64,000 bases of DNA from Roseiarcus sp963751165 (lineage in GTDB: Bacteria; Pseudomonadota; Alphaproteobacteria; Rhizobiales; Beijerinckiaceae). A program made the position numbers and the translations under genes. Of the stretch, positions 27,076 through 37,180 are shown piece after piece; position 1 is the stretch's first letter; every line of letters starts with the position of its first letter. The notes under the pieces were generated by a model. That model was not told the DNA's origin, did no database searches, and saw nothing but the letters and a program-made list of their open reading frames with translations. The stretch is taken from assembly GCA_963751165.1 (NCBI GenBank), contig CAVVTP010000016.1, positions 184,449 through 248,448 on the forward strand. Direction: 5' to 3'.

Positions 27076-27202
27076 TGAGTCCGGTCGCGCAACTCAGCCG
27101 ATCGCTTTCCGAAAGGGAGATAGCGGCGATCATTTCAACTAGTCAATATGTTGCTATGGCTCGCGTTTGACCCGTCAGGGCTGCCGCGAGAGAAGCGGAA
27201 GG

Positions 27203-28885
27203 GTGATAGGCACGAGTTCCGTCTTTCTTTCCGCGCTCAGGCAAGTCGGATCGACTGCGAGAGGCGAAGCTGGGTTTGCCCTGCGCGCGGCTCCGCGATT
27301 TGTCCGCCCGATGGCGGTGGTCGCGGCATGGAGCGCGACGGCGATCTTGCTCGGCGCGATCGTCGGCCTCGCTGCGGTCGTCCTGCCGCCCACCGGCGCC
27401 TTCGGCGTCGTCGGCGCCGTTGGGCTTGTGTTGCTCTGGACGATGCCGGATTTAGCCGCCGTACCGGACAGGATCGTGCGGCGTCTGTTTTTTGCTCTGC
27501 TCGTCGTCGATCTATGTATACCCACGTATTACACGCTTATCGTGCCGGGGTTGCCGTGGATTTCTGCGAGACGTCTTGTCACGTTTCCGTTGATCTTGCT
27601 TGTCCTGCTTGCATTCGCCGGATCATCAAAGGTCCGTCATCGCGTCAAAACGATATTGAACGACAACCGGGTCATCGCAATATTCGTTTTCGGCTATCTC
27701 GGCGCAATCATGGCGTCGATATTCACGTCGCTGAGTCCGACGGCGAGCTTGAACGGGTTGGTCGACGCCTTCCTGGAATGGTATGTGCCATTTCTTGCTA
27801 TTCTATACGTCGTCCGGGAGGAACAGGATGTCCTCAAGATTATCCGCGTGTTCTTGTGGTGCGCGTTGTTTGTCACGCTGATCGGAATTATCGAATTCAA
27901 GCTGCAAAGGAACGTTTTCATCGCGATCATGCCGAAAGTCCTGGTCAATGCTTTGGCGGAGAGCAACCAGGCATTCGCGGCGATACTCACTTCGAACCCC
28001 TTTCGAAACGGAATGTATCGCGCCTCGTCTGTGTACACCGTCTCTCTGTCCTTCGCCGAATTCGAGGCCATGATGATACCCTTTGGTTACTTCTTTCTTT
28101 TCTTCGGTGAAACGGCGCGAGAGCGAGCCGTCGGCGCCGTTCTCACCTTGTTGTTCCTCGCCGGCATCTTCGTGTCCGGCTCGCGGGGCGGCTATCTGTC
28201 GTTCTTTGTCGCTACGGTGGCTTTCATCTCCCTTTGGATCGTCAGAACCTGGTGCTTCGAGCCGCACCGTATGGGACCGGCGATCGCCGTGCTGGCCGGA
28301 ATCATGGGGGTCGCGATCGTGATCGCCCTGGTGCTGTTCTGGCGGCGGGCTCACAACATCGTGCTCGGCGGCGGCATGGAAGCCTACAGCGACCAGGGGC
28401 GAAGGGAGCAGTGGGCGCTCGCATGGCCGAAAATTCTGAGAAATCCGATTACCGGCTATGGATTCGGCACCGAAGGCGACGCTGTCGGTTTCTATGCTCC
28501 TGGCGCCAAGCTTCCGACGGTGGACAGCGGCCTGCTGTCCGTGCTCATCGGAACGGGCGTGCCTGGAGTCGTCTGCTTTTTCGGGATGATGATCGCCGCG
28601 GCCTGGCGCGGCGCCTATCGATTCCTGCGCGATCCTTTGAAAGAAGGAGGGATGGCTGGCGCGATAGCCTGCGCACTGATCGCCTATTTGACGTACAGAT
28701 TCTTTTTATCGCAGCGTGACAATTATTTCTCCCTTTATATCCTTGTCGCTTGTGCCCTCTTCCTCGATCATTTTTACGCCGAGAAAAAGCGCAAGACTTT
28801 AGGGATTAAGGGCTCAAAAGACCTCGACACCGACGTAAATATCGCACCCAGAGGGAATCGCGTTGACGAAGCTCGACAATCCTGA
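27203..28885 (+). CDS. O-antigen ligase/polymerase-like membrane protein (Wzy_C type)
   Basis: A ~560-residue membrane protein with 11-13 hydrophobic helices. A large periplasmic loop carries SGSRGGYLSFFVA near residue 325 and RREQWALAWPKILRNPITGY then GFGTEG near residue 405, typical of the O-antigen ligase/polymerase (Wzy_C) family. Such proteins polymerise repeat units or ligate glycans at the outer face of the inner membrane. The context of flippase, chain-length determinant and glycosyltransferases favours polymerase. The start is uncertain: GTG 27203, TTG 27167 or ATG 27311. Confidence 0.8.
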   Translation: MIGTSSVFLSALRQVGSTARGEAGFALRAAPRFVRPMAVVAAWSATAILLGAIVGLAAVVLPPTGAFGVVGAVGLVLLWTMPDLAAVPDRIVRRLFFALLVVDLCIPTYYTLIVPGLPWISARRLVTFPLILLVLLAFAGSSKVRHRVKTILNDNRVIAIFVFGYLGAIMASIFTSLSPTASLNGLVDAFLEWYVPFLAILYVVREEQDVLKIIRVFLWCALFVTLIGIIEFKLQRNVFIAIMPKVLVNALAESNQAFAAILTSNPFRNGMYRASSVYTVSLSFAEFEAMMIPFGYFFLFFGETARERAVGAVLTLLFLAGIFVSGSRGGYLSFFVATVAFISLWIVRTWCFEPHRMGPAIAVLAGIMGVAIVIALVLFWRRAHNIVLGGGMEAYSDQGRREQWALAWPKILRNPITGYGFGTEGDAVGFYAPGAKLPTVDSGLLSVLIGTGVPGVVCFFGMMIAAAWRGAYRFLRDPLKEGGMAGAIACALIAYLTYRFFLSQRDNYFSLYILVACALFLDHFYAEKKRKTLGIKGSKDLDTDVNIAPRGNRVDEARQS

Positions 28886-30093
28886 CGGGGTGAATGACCG
28901 CGTCGTCACGGTCTGCACATACCTGCCGCTGCCCTATGATGGGCATGGGCCGGCTCGAAGCTGCGCAACGATCCTGGAGAACATGCCGTCCAACGTTGTT
29001 TCCTCGATCCTGTTCACGCCGCGGACGAAGGTCGAAACTGCCGCCCACGTGGCCGTCAAGCACACCTTGCCTTTCCTCCTCCGCCGCTCACCCTACCTCG
29101 CCGCGCGGGAGATCGGCCGGCTGACGGTGAACCACGCCTTTGCCAAGGCTCTCGAATCGATGGATCCATGGACATCTGTTGCCTGGTTCTGGCCGGGCAA
29201 ACATAAGTCAATGATTTTAAAAGCGAAGGCGCGCGGCATCGTCACCGTGCGCGAGATGACGAATTGCACTTGCGCGGTGGCGAAGCGAATCCTCGACGAA
29301 GCTTATCGAGCGCTTGGCGTACCGCCCGCGCACGGGATTACCGAATCGATGGTGCGGATGGAAGAGGAAGAACTGCGGCTCTACGATTACATCTTTGCGC
29401 CCCAGCAGGTGGAGGCCGGCGTGCTTGCGGCGGGCGTCGATCCGGCCCGGATCGTCCCGTCGAGCTTCGGGTGGGACCCTGAACGCTTCGGCGGCGCCAG
29501 CGAAACGGAACGTTCAACATCAATTACGGCACTTTACGTCGGGACGGTGTGCCTTCGCAAAGGCGTCCCCCAATTGCTCAAGGCGTGGAAACAGAGCAGG
29601 ATCGACGGACGCTTCGATTCTCGTCGGCAAGATCGCCAGGGAAATGAAGCCTTTTCTCCGACCCTATCTGAATGATCCGTCAATATCGTTCGTCGGCTTC
29701 ACAAATCATCTTGCGGAGCTGTATCGTCAGGCGAGCTTTTTCGTCTTCCCGACATTCGAGGAAGGGGGGCCCCAGGTCAACTTCGAGGCGGCCGGATGCG
29801 GGGCGCCGGTCATCACCACGCCGATGGGGGCGGGACGCCTGATCACGGATGGCGTCAGCGGGTTCGTCGTCCCTGCGGGCGACGTCGACGCGCTCGCGGC
29901 TGCCATGGCAAAGCTCGCGAGTTCGCCCGACCTTCGTCTGTCGTTCGGCCAAGCGGCAGAGGCGGCCGCTTTGAACTTTACATATGAAGAAATCGGATCC
30001 TATCGCGCTCGGGCGTTTCAAGCCCTTCTCCAACGCGACCCCGTGCCGGCGCGCCTTGAGATGGCTGGGCTCGAAGCCAGTATTACATCATGA
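28863..30093 (+). CDS. Glycosyltransferase family 4 (frameshifted)
   Basis: A ~410-residue GT-B glycosyltransferase. The N-terminal half begins VTVCTYLPLPYDGHGPARSC. The C-terminal half, in the next frame, has ASILVGKIAREMKPFLRPYL, SFVGFTNHLAELYRQASFFV, FPTFEEGGPQVNFEAAGCGA with the EGGPxxxxEA nucleotide-sugar motif, and PVITTPMGAGRLITDGVSGF. The frame breaks near 29612, between SRIDG and ASILVG; one extra base explains it. It overlaps the polymerase gene if TTG 28863 is used; GTG 28890 would avoid that. Its stop overlaps the next ATG (ATGA), showing operon coupling. Confidence 0.82.
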
Positions 30094-31637
30094 GAGCCGA
30101 ACGAAGCTCAAGTTCCTTTTTTCGCGCAGCTTTCGCCGTGAAGGCGCAAGCCGCAATTTTGCTGCTTGCGTTTGCGCTCGTCAGCCTGCCGGCCGAAGCG
30201 GCAACCGCGATTGAGGTTGCCCACGGTTGCGATGTCCGCAACGCCTCGAACGGAGGTCGTAATTTTTATGTCGATCCGGTCCGCGGCGCGAAGGACAACG
30301 ATGGCTCCGAAGCCAAGCCCTGGCGCACGCTTGCCGAAGTGCTCGATCCCAACAACCATCTCGTCGCGACCCGGACGTACGGCCGCCGAACCCTAGACGG
30401 CGCCCTGCCGACGGTGCCGATCAACCCCAACGGCCCGATCAGGCCAGGCGATACGATCGTCCTGATGAGCGGCGACCATGGGACGGTCGATGTCTCGAAA
30501 TACGTGAATCAGAACTTCATTTCCGTGGTCGCGGGCCCCGGGCAGACACCGCTCGTGCGGTCCTTGCGCCTCGTATCCTCGTCGCATTGGCTGTTTCGAG
30601 GAATCAAGTTCCAGGGCCAGAGGCCGGAAAAGGATCTCTACGGCCCAATGGTCGGTGTCGGGATGAACGACTATTTCGGCCCTGCTGACAACATCGTGTT
30701 TACGGATGATTTTTTCTCGACAGCCGATCAGACGGAGGGATGGAGTCCCGGCGACTGGGTGAACAAGCCGTACAAGACCGGTTTCCTAACATACGCGCGT
30801 TGCACCACGCTTATCGGAAATCACTTCTTCAATTTGCGTGACGCCATAGGGATCGCGCCTTCCGCGGAAGACAGTCTGGTCCAGGGCAATCTGATCGAGG
30901 ATTTCGGCAACGACGGCATCGACACGACTGCGAGCAATGTCGTGATCCGCGGAAACCACATTCGCAGCAGCCGCCATTCGCCGGCCGAACCCCTTCACCC
31001 TGACGCCATCCAGGGGTGGACCGCGCCCGGCGCGACCAACCGCAATGTCGTCATCGACTCGAACTGGGTCGTCAACCTCAATCCGGCTGAAGACAACGCC
31101 ATGCAGGGCATATCGATCTTCGACGGCCAATGGGACGGGCTGAAAGTGACCAACAACCTCGTGATTACCAATACCTGGCACGGCATAGCCCTTAGCGGAA
31201 TCCGGAACGCCGTCATCGCCAACAACACCGTCGTTCCAGCGCGTCCTGCGCGGTCTCCGACCTGGCTTATGGTTCATGATTCCAAGCAGGGAGCGCCGTC
31301 ACAAGACGTTCTCGTGCGGAACAATATCGCCGCACAAATCCTCGCCAGCGGCCAAAATCTCGTCGTTGATCATAACATCGCGTCGACCAAGATCGAGATC
31401 CGGGTCGGAGACCGGCTGCTCGACGCGATGAAGGGCAGCGTCGGCGAACATAATATCGTGGACCCGTTCATATTTTCCGAGTTCGTGAATTTCGACATGC
31501 GCCTGGGCCGTTTCGACCTCCGACCGGGCCCGCGAAGCCCCGCCGCAGGCGGCGGTGAAGCAGACGGGGCGCCGGCCCTCGATATCGAAGGACGCAGGCG
31601 CGCCGTGCCGATTGACATCGGCGCATTCGCCCGTTGA
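30090..31637 (+). CDS. Secreted right-handed beta-helix protein
   Basis: A 515-residue exported protein with signal peptide (AAILLLAFALVSLPAEAATA) and then parallel beta-helix repeats of about 22-25 residues. Repeats are visible as NIVFTDDFFS, TLIGNHFFNLRDAIGI, SLVQGNLIEDFGNDGIDTTA, NVVIRGNHIRSS, NVVIDSNWVVNLN and LKVTNNLVITNTWHGIALSG. The N-terminal NFYVDPVRGAKDNDGSEAKPWRT is the pectate-lyase-like cap. Such proteins are often polysaccharide lyases or epimerases, so it could trim or modify the polymer. Catalytic residues cannot be assigned. Translationally coupled to the upstream glycosyltransferase. Confidence 0.8.
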   Translation: MRAERSSSSFFRAAFAVKAQAAILLLAFALVSLPAEAATAIEVAHGCDVRNASNGGRNFYVDPVRGAKDNDGSEAKPWRTLAEVLDPNNHLVATRTYGRRTLDGALPTVPINPNGPIRPGDTIVLMSGDHGTVDVSKYVNQNFISVVAGPGQTPLVRSLRLVSSSHWLFRGIKFQGQRPEKDLYGPMVGVGMNDYFGPADNIVFTDDFFSTADQTEGWSPGDWVNKPYKTGFLTYARCTTLIGNHFFNLRDAIGIAPSAEDSLVQGNLIEDFGNDGIDTTASNVVIRGNHIRSSRHSPAEPLHPDAIQGWTAPGATNRNVVIDSNWVVNLNPAEDNAMQGISIFDGQWDGLKVTNNLVITNTWHGIALSGIRNAVIANNTVVPARPARSPTWLMVHDSKQGAPSQDVLVRNNIAAQILASGQNLVVDHNIASTKIEIRVGDRLLDAMKGSVGEHNIVDPFIFSEFVNFDMRLGRFDLRPGPRSPAAGGGEADGAPALDIEGRRRAVPIDIGAFAR

Positions 31638-31656
31638 AGCCTGCAGGGATTTGATC

Positions 31657-33109
31657 TTGCTCGCCTTGTTCCGGCGCGTCTTCAAGAGAGGATATGTGCT
31701 CGGCCTGCTCGGCGCGGTCGAGTACGGCGTGCCTTTCATCAGAATGTTGATTATGACCCGGCTCCTCGATCTGCGACAGCTGGGGATCGCGTCGGCGATC
31801 GCGGCGACCTATGGCGCAGTCGAATTGGTGACCGATATCGCCATTCACCGCTATGTTTATTCGGCGCCAAAGGATGAGTTCGAGGAAGCGCTCGCGAGCG
31901 CCCATGCCGTATCCGTCGTCCGGGGCGTGATTGTCGCCGCCCTCTTTCTATGCGTGGCCCCGTTTGTCGCCTCGGCGCTGTCGCTGCAATCCGACTGGCG
32001 CAGCTTCGCATGGCTCGCCCCCGTGACTCTCATTCGATGCTTTGAGAACTTCGCCCCGAAGCTGGCTGAGCGCAACTATCAATACGCCGCTCAACTCTGG
32101 ACAACCTTAACGGCGGCTGGGCTTTCCCTCACCGCCATGGTCGTCGTCGCCGCCACAACGCATAGCCACGTAGCCGTCGTAGCCATGCTGATGGGCAACG
32201 CGATCGGCTTTGTTGTCGCGAGTTCGCATCTTTGCCGACACGCGGTATCGCTTACGTTTTCGCTCTCCGAAATTTCTTTCGGCCGCCAAGTTCGGCTATC
32301 CCTTGATGTTCAGTGGTCTCGGCAACGCAATCCTAAGCCAAGGCGATCGCTTCCTCGTCGGCGCTCTTTACGGCATGCCCGCGCTCGGGGTCTATTCGGT
32401 CATTATTTTGGCCACCACGCTGCCTATCGGTCTGGTGTTCAGAGTGATAGGCACGCTCAATCTGGCCTTTTTCTATAATTCCGCATCGTTCAAAGCAAGA
32501 TTCCAAAGAAATATTCAGCTTGCAAAAAACGTAACGGCGGTCGTGGCCTGCTTATACGCAGGCGGGGTAATTTTATTGACGAACGTCGTCGTCCCCTTGG
32601 TTTTCGGTCAGAAATTTGTGGCCTCGCCCCTTGGCGTCTGTCTGCTTGGGTTGGGCGCATTTGTCCGTATCGTGCGTTCCGAACCATTCGGCTCGCTCAT
32701 GCTGCAAAGCGGACGCACGAAAAGGCTTGCGCTGGCGAATATCATCGCGGCTAGTGCAATTGTTTACATGATGGCTCTAAGCTTTTATTGGCACTCTATC
32801 GACGCTGTGTTCGCCGGCCGCCTCCTTGGGGATGCTACAAGTTTTGTGTTTACTTATTTCACGTTAAGGAGAGTTTTCGGGAGCGAACGGCGGGTGGTTT
32901 CCTTACCGGTTCTGTTTGGCCTCGGTCTGGCCGGGATCGCTTGCGTGGCCGTGACCTCGGGTCGGGCAGGCCAGGTGCCGGCGCCGTCTCTGTTCGCTTT
33001 GGCGGCATACATCGGCGCAATTGGTTTATGGAGCGTTTTGATCCTACGGAAGTTCACTGGAATTGGGTGGAATATATCCATCCGGGCTTTGTTCGGTTCA
33101 AAGCTTTGA
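31657..33109 (+). CDS. Polysaccharide flippase (MATE/Wzx-like), frameshifted
   Basis: A ~480-residue membrane protein with about 12 helices, matching oligosaccharide flippases that carry lipid-linked repeats across the inner membrane. It opens with KRGYVLGLLGAVEYGVPFIR and MLIMTRLLDLRQLGIASAIA. After the break it continues AAKFGYPLMFSGLGNAILSQ, then GDRFLVGALYGMPALGVYS. The break is near 32280, where TTTCGGCCGCC should read TTTCGCCGCC; one extra G explains it. TTG 31657 with AGGGA 7 bases upstream is the best start; no ATG is available. It starts shortly after the beta-helix gene. Confidence 0.78.
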
Positions 33110-33214
33110 GTTGGAGTGAACGCAGCTGGCAAGAAATCTCCTTGACGCCGCGGCCGGCAACGCATTGCCAGCAGCCAGCAGATTGGTGTTCTGAATGCGG
33201 AGTTTGTTAGCGAA

Positions 33215-34289
33215 ATGCGTATTACTTTCATTGCTCCCGTAATGGACTTGTCCGGCGGCGCGCGGGTGATTCACGTTTACGCAAAGTCTTTGCGCGAGCG
33301 AGGACATCTGGTTTGCCTCGTCACACGACCGAGATTGCTTTCCTTCCGCAAGCGGGTCCGTTCTTTCCTCAGTGGGCAGCGCTGGCCGAACCAAGCATCC
33401 TACGGTCCGACTTATTTCGACTCTTCGGCATACGAGCTCCGCATTGTTGATCCCTTCCGTCCGATCGGACCCGACGACGTTCCTGACGCCGACATCTTGA
33501 TCGCCACTTGGTGGGAGACGGCGGAATGGATCGGCGCTTTTCCGCCAAAAAAGGGAAGAAAAGTTCACTTCGTTCAGGGCTATGAAGCCTTTCCGGGGAT
33601 GCCAAAGGATCGGGTTCATGCGGTCCTACGGGCGCCGAACTTCAAGATCACGATCTCGGGCTGGCTGGAGCGTCTGTTGCGCGATGAATTCGGCAACCGT
33701 GATGTCGTTTGCATACCAAACAGCATCGAAACGAAGCAATTCAACGCCGCGCCTCGAGGCCGGAATCAGCAGCCGACGGTCGGGATGATCTATAGCCCGC
33801 ACCCGGTAAAGGATTGCGAGACGGGGCTGCGAGCCGTCGCGTTGCTCCGCAAGCGTCTCCCGAATGTGAAATTGCTCGCGTTTGGAAGGAGCGCCCCTCC
33901 GATCTCCTTGCGGCTTCAGCGGGGGAGCCAATTCGTCTTGTTTCCGAATCGAGAAGCAGATTCCAGCACTTTACCGGGCCTGCGATGTCTGGCTCTGCTC
34001 AAGCAAACAGGAGGGGTTTGGGCTCCCGGTGCTCGAGGCGATGGCGTGCCGTTGCCCGCCTGTATCCACGGCTGTTGGCGGCCCAATGGACTTCATCTCG
34101 AATGGGGTTAACGGGCTCCTGGTTCCTGTCGGTGACGCTGCAGCTTTGGCTGACGCTATGGAAAAGGTGCTCTCGATCGCGGAAGCCGACTGGCGCGCCA
34201 TGTCAGCGGCCGCGTATCTTACAGCAACCCAGTATAGTTGGGAGGACGCCGCAGATCGTTTTGAAAGCGCTCTTCAGAAGCTGCTATAA
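33215..34289 (+). CDS. Glycosyltransferase family 4 (frameshifted)
   Basis: A ~357-residue GT-B enzyme. The first half opens MRITFIAPVMDLSGGARVIH and has KVHFVQGYEAFPG and NFKITISGWLERLLRDEFGN. The second half in the next frame has IPALYRACDVWLCSSKQEGF, GLPVLEAMACRCPPVSTAVG with the EGFGLPxxEA motif, and GVNGLLVPVGDAAALADAME. The break is near 33955, where GAAGCAG has one base too many. ATG 33215 follows the flippase by 105 bases. The gene ends convergently against the methyltransferase, overlapping by 6 bases. The donor and acceptor sugars are unknown. Confidence 0.82.
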
Positions 34290-35086
34290 TGTCTTTCGAA
34301 AACAAACACAATCGGCGTCGGAGTACATGAAGTTGGGCCTGATCTGCCTGCTGGCAAAGAACTCGTCGATCGCCTTGCGGCATCCCTCGAATGTTCCATA
34401 GTCATCAATAATGATGAAACCTCCCTGGACAACGCTATCGAAAAGGTTTTCGATACACACCTTCGTAGAGTTGTACCAATCTCCGTCAAGTCTCAACAAA
34501 GCGATATCGCCAATGCTCTCACGAGAGGCTGGAACCGTGTCCTGGAACCAGCCAACGTGAAAAACAAGCTCATCACGACTTACGCCTAATCGTTTTGTCA
34601 GAAACTGCTCGACCTCCCATTCCGACGTCCCTCGACAAGCTCCTATGGCGGTCCGCCCTTTATTTCGTGAGCTGCATCGGGTAGCTGTTTCCTCTGTTCA
34701 AGATATCCAGAATAAACATCTGTATCGAACTCGGTCGGCTTCGGAAGACCCTCAAAGCACTCGTAGAGATGTAACTGACGGCCAGGACCGGGGTGCCGCC
34801 TATTGGCGATGGCCATGAGGCCAACGGCGCCCCCGTTCCAAACGCCGCATTCAACGAGATTGCCCTTTACATTTTTCTGATTGAGGCGCCTCACGATCTC
34901 ATAGAGATCGAATAACCTCGGCATTGGCAGCATCGTCTTGGGTAAGACCCGAACAATCGCCGATAATGCATCGACCTCTGTCACTCGCGCTCTTGGTATC
35001 TGCCGAAAATCTCTGACCAGTTTGTAGGCGCTGTGCAGCGCAAACGACTGCTTCAAGGGTCTCTTGACTGCCTCGACCATCCTCAT
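34284..35086 (-). CDS. TylF/MycF-type class I O-methyltransferase (frameshifted)
   Basis: A ~266-residue SAM-dependent methyltransferase of the TylF (macrocin O-methyltransferase) family, often used to methylate sugars in surface polysaccharides. Visible blocks are KGNLVECGVWNGGAVGLMAI (SAM site), LYECFEGLPKPTEFD, then in another frame AIGACRGTSEWEVEQFLTKR, GDIALLRLDGDWYNSTKVCI and GGFIIIDDYGTFEGCRKAID with the metal-binding DD. The frame breaks near 34650 in GGACCGCC; one extra base explains it. ATG 35086 is the likely start; GTG 35131 is possible. GC content is lower here than in the flanking chromosome. Confidence 0.8.
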
Positions 35087-35219
35087 TCCGACACCATTGA
35101 AACTGCAGCCGGGATTGCTACGCAGCCCCACCCATCTTAAGGGACGGCTACCGGAGAACGCGCTCCTGCTCGGAAAGGGCCGGAGCGGGCGTTCGACGTA
35201 AGCTCAGGATATCGCAGTT

Positions 35220-35765
35220 TTAGGCGAAATGGAAATGGGAGGCGGCGGCGGTGATCATCGAGGAGGTAAACCCGGTCAGGGTCAGGTTGTCGCCCTTCGA
35301 GTCATGGATCGTGGTCCCGGAGGCGCTGGTCGTCACATTCGCCAGCACGGCCGCCAGATCCTGGGTCTGGGTCATGCCGGAGTTCAAATAAGAGAATGAC
35401 GACAGCGCAAAGTTGATCGTGTCGGCGTTCGTCCCGGAGGCCCTAAATCCGTTGATGGTCTCACTGCCGAAATTTGCGCCGAAGGCGAAGGCGTCGGCGC
35501 CGGAGGCGCGTACATCGATCGTCTCGTTGGCATGATAGCCCAACGAAAAGGCGCTCGTCCCGACCGTGATCCCTTCCGTGCCGGAGCCGCGGCTGATCGT
35601 CAGGCCGTTCTGAAAAGATCGATCTCGTTGGCTGTCGAGTTGAAGTCCAGGTCATTGGCCGCCAATCATGCAGGTCGCGTAGATCGACTCGAACGACGAG
35701 TAGGGCCTGCCGATGACGTTGGTGTAGGAGTATTCCGTCGGCGAGGACGCTGAGCGGATAGTCAT
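35220..35765 (-). CDS. Small type I secretion-like C-terminal domain protein (two frameshifts)
   Basis: A ~180-residue protein seen in three frames. It begins MTIRSASSPTEYSYTNVIGR, continues NDLDFNSTANEID and QNGLTISRGSGTEGITVGTS, then HANETIDVRASGADAFAFGA, NFGSETINGFRASGTNADTI, ending in SMITAAASHFHFA. The last part resembles C-terminal domains of type I secreted repeat proteins in Bradyrhizobium and Methylobacterium. One extra G near 35660 and one missing base near 35615 explain the breaks. Its ATG overlaps the stop of the upstream gene (ATGA), so the two are coupled. It has no calcium-binding GGxGxD repeats of its own. Confidence 0.6.
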
Positions 35766-37180
35766 ACCGAGAGCGCCGCTCCATCGGCGAGATCGGCTCT
35801 TGACTGGGCGGCCGTCAGGGCGAAATTGGCGGCCGTCAGCGTTTGCATGCCCGAGATTTGAATCGAGAGATCGGGTGTCGAATCGCCGGCAAGGTCGGCT
35901 TCGACAAAGGTCATGTTGTTTGCCGGGTCCTGCACGTAGCGCACCTGTGCGCCGCCGCCGCTGAACGGCGCGGTTCCGATGAAAGTGAAGTTCTGCACGC
36001 CCGCGGCGGCGAGATTGGCGTCGATATGGCTGAGGTCGATGACGTCCTTGGCCGGATTGAAGGCGGCGATGTAGTCCGCGGAGTTAACGGTGGAATCGGA
36101 GACGGCGAGTTCGGTGAAGATGGCCGCTCCCGGGCCGTCCATAAGATATTGGCGGCCGAAGCCGCCGACGAAATTGGTTTCGCCCAAGCCGCCGTATAGG
36201 TGCACCCTATAGCCCGCGCCATAGAGCGTTGCGGGAGTCGCGAGGGTGTTGGAGATGGTCGCGCCGGTTGAGGTGACACATCGCGTGGTGGGGATCCCCG
36301 CCGCCCGATAAGCCGCCCAGGCCCGGGTCGAATAAATCGGATTGGTGAAATCGATGATGGTGTTTCCGCTCTGGGTGACGCCGGACTCCGCCCCGGGGTA
36401 GAAGGCGCCGTAAAGTCCGAACCCGATGTAATTGTTGTCCATGTTGATGTTGCTGTAGGTGTACGATCCGTTTGTGCCGACGCCGGCGGAGATTGTGTAG
36501 CTGCCGCCGAGCAGGTAATTGCCAGTCACCGTAACGTTATTTACGCTTCCCTCCTCGGTGGTGATCCGCACCGTGTTGTTGACGTAGCTCTCTGTGCCGT
36601 CAGCGACCCAGTCGATGAAATTGTTGGAAATGGTGACCGGCCCCTGCGAGTTGGTCACCCAGATGGCGTCGGCATGCTGTCCCCCGGATGCATTCCCGAC
36701 CCCTTCGAAATAGTTCCCGGAAACGACGCCGCTCCCGAGATCAACTCCGTCACCTGGAGAATCGATGAACTTGTTGTCGGTCACAGTGATTTGCCCTTGG
36801 GACCATATCCAACCGGCGTTCGCGGGCACGAGGTGACTGTCGAAAGTGTTATTGGTGACGACCGTCCCGGAAAAGCCGCCGTCAACCTGGATACCAGCGC
36901 TCCCGATCGGCGCTGAGAAGTCCGAATTTTCGATTGTGACGTTGTTCGCCCTGATCTCGACGGTCAAACCGCCGAAATTGACGCCGTTGAGAACGGCTCC
37001 GTTCTTCGTCACCACCACTCTGTGGTGAGTCGGATCGTAACCGACGCCGCTTTGATTCACTGTCGAGGCGGCGGCCAATTGAGCCGCGGACAATGGGTTC
37101 CCGACTTGGGTGTCAATGCCGGGCAAAATCGCCGCTGGGTCCGCGCGGCGAAGCATCTGCAGTTCTGAGCTGATGTCCAC
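35762..37180 (-). CDS. Secreted beta-helix protein with serralysin-like C-terminal domain
   Basis: A 472-residue protein. Residues ~45-290 are right-handed beta-helix repeats (NGVNFGGLTVEIRANNVTIE; GTVVTNNTFDSH; ITVTDNKFIDSPGDGVDLGS; PVTISNNFIDWVADGTES; VNNVTVTGNYLLGG). Residues ~370-460 match the M10 serralysin C-terminal region used for type I secretion: KDVIDLSHIDANLAAAGVQN, FTFIGTAPFSGGGAQVRYVQ, DLSIQISGMQTLTAANFAL. There is no N-terminal signal peptide, which fits type I export. The start is GTG 37180 with GAGG upstream. Function is likely polysaccharide binding or cleavage; no protease motif (HExxH) is present. Confidence 0.8.
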   Translation of the reverse strand: MDISSELQMLRRADPAAILPGIDTQVGNPLSAAQLAAASTVNQSGVGYDPTHHRVVVTKNGAVLNGVNFGGLTVEIRANNVTIENSDFSAPIGSAGIQVDGGFSGTVVTNNTFDSHLVPANAGWIWSQGQITVTDNKFIDSPGDGVDLGSGVVSGNYFEGVGNASGGQHADAIWVTNSQGPVTISNNFIDWVADGTESYVNNTVRITTEEGSVNNVTVTGNYLLGGSYTISAGVGTNGSYTYSNINMDNNYIGFGLYGAFYPGAESGVTQSGNTIIDFTNPIYSTRAWAAYRAAGIPTTRCVTSTGATISNTLATPATLYGAGYRVHLYGGLGETNFVGGFGRQYLMDGPGAAIFTELAVSDSTVNSADYIAAFNPAKDVIDLSHIDANLAAAGVQNFTFIGTAPFSGGGAQVRYVQDPANNMTFVEADLAGDSTPDLSIQISGMQTLTAANFALTAAQSRADLADGAALSV

